30,252 bases of DNA from Reclinomonas americana ATCC 50394 (Eukaryota > Jakobida > Jakobea > Jakobida): contig PS015227.1 of NCBI GenBank assembly GCA_048213135.1, positions 26,191-56,442 on the forward strand, given 5' to 3'. Below, one piece after another: positions 29,877-30,252 of the stretch (the stretch's first letter is position 1; each line of letters begins with the position of its first letter). Below the pieces are notes generated by a model. It searched no databases and was not told the DNA's origin. It was given only the letters and a program-made list of their open reading frames with translations. Position numbers and translations under genes: made by a program.

Positions 29877-30252
29877 ATGGCCGACAGGTCTACGCCACGG
29901 TATGCGATCGTGGACGTCGCCAGCATGCTGGACGACCGACGTCGGACTACCAAGTACTCCATTCCGCGGCGCTCTTTTGTCGCCACCACCATCTCCACGT
30001 CCTCGCTCACACAGCGCACACCACTTGGCCTCCCACGCAACGAAATGGACGCAGACAGCAGTCTTTTCGACATCATGTCTACCCGTGTCCCACGCCGGGT
30101 TTGCACCACGCACTCGCACACTCACACTCACTCGCATCAATGGCGCGCTGGCTGCTGCTGGTGGCCACTATCATTGCGCTGGCCGCGTTCTCACTGGCCG
30201 CGCCGAGCTGCAAGCTCACACAAGGAGGAATCACCACGGATATTTCCCGCCT
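29877..30252 (+). CDS. Possible open frame of unknown function, overlapping the receptor start
   Basis: An ATG at 29877 opens a frame with GC-rich codons (MADRSTPRYAIVDVASMLDD ... RTPLGLPRNEMDADSSLFD) that stays open to the window end. It lies between the divergent RPS15 and receptor starts and runs in a different frame through the signal-peptide exon at 30140. I recognise no domain. It may be 5' untranslated sequence that is open by chance, or a short gene that splices out near a GTGTCCC at about 30087. Confidence 0.25.
   Translation, partial: MADRSTPRYAIVDVASMLDDRRRTTKYSIPRRSFVATTISTSSLTQRTPLGLPRNEMDADSSLFDIMSTRVPRRVCTTHSHTHTHSHQWRAGCCWWPLSLRWPRSHWPRRAASSHKEESPRIFPA
30140..30252 (+). CDS. 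Signal-peptide exon, probable N-terminus of the M6PR/ATG27-like gene
   Basis: The ATG at 30140 begins MARWLLLVATIIALAAFSLA, a textbook signal peptide with likely cleavage near residue 21, then APSCKLTQGGITTDISR at the window edge. The Cys and GGITTDIS pattern fits the start of an MRH-type lumenal domain. The exon is cut at 30252 after CGC CT. Adding GAC from 27386-27388 gives RLT with a two-base remainder and a GTTGCG donor, and exon 27703 needs exactly two bases. So this contig (29272-30252) is probably also reversed and belongs directly upstream of 27386. A second, paralogous gene is the alternative. Confidence 0.7.
   Translation, partial: MARWLLLVATIIALAAFSLAAPSCKLTQGGITTDISR

Overview
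This window is nuclear DNA of a eukaryote, most likely a free-living protist. The protein families are eukaryotic: the CBP20 cap-binding subunit, a Rab-type GTPase, ribosomal protein uS19, a type I metacaspase and a lumenal lectin-type receptor. Non-WD genes are split by many short introns, a type II tRNA-Ser is present, and introns and spacers are full of GA/CT/GT microsatellites. TAA, TAG and TGA all act as stops, so the code is standard. Coding DNA is GC-rich. I cannot name the lineage. The sequence is a scaffold with ten N gaps.

Layout: (1) 370-3567 (+), a Rab-like GTPase gene with about 13 introns. (2) 3690-6760 (-), NCBP2/CBP20 with six exons and an acidic C-terminal extension. (3) 6761-7659, a spacer with a 73-bp inverted repeat. 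(4) 7660-15232 (-), a tandem array of intronless seven-bladed WD40 genes (A-F, plus one orphan tail). (5) 15325-17315 (+), a type I metacaspase with an N-myristoylation-type start, head to head with WD gene F across 92 bp. (6) 17629-21524 (-), three more WD genes (G, H, I). (7) 21841-21921 (-), tRNA-Ser(AGA). (8) 22051-24613 (+), a seven-exon leucine-rich-repeat gene. (9) 25037-30252, pieces of a mannose-6-phosphate-receptor-like membrane protein and the first exons of uS19 (RPS15).

The main biological finding is the nine-member WD family. Each complete member has seven very regular WD repeats and then a shared C-terminal module of about 60 residues (helical ELDSARRALQAVQEM, a variable linker, RCLPEMVLRCFLVEEAEVV, LFRCRTDPDLHW). 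I do not recognise this module. All members lack introns while their neighbours are intron-rich. The array surrounds a metacaspase that shares an intergenic promoter region with one member. High repeat uniformity with variable surface positions resembles fungal NWD recognition proteins, so a recognition plus cell-death or stress module is a reasonable but unproven idea.

The main structural finding is that several gap-bounded contigs are scaffolded backwards. Reversing 8278-8714, 11289-11684, 27386-28541 and 29272-30252 in place restores genes A, C and the receptor gene. The total coding lengths become exact multiples of three and the junctions look almost seamless, so the printed gap sizes there are not real. 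The receptor junction also implies that position 30252 is a contig end. A third finding is a recurrent unusual 5' splice site, GTTGCG, at eight of about 41 inferred introns.
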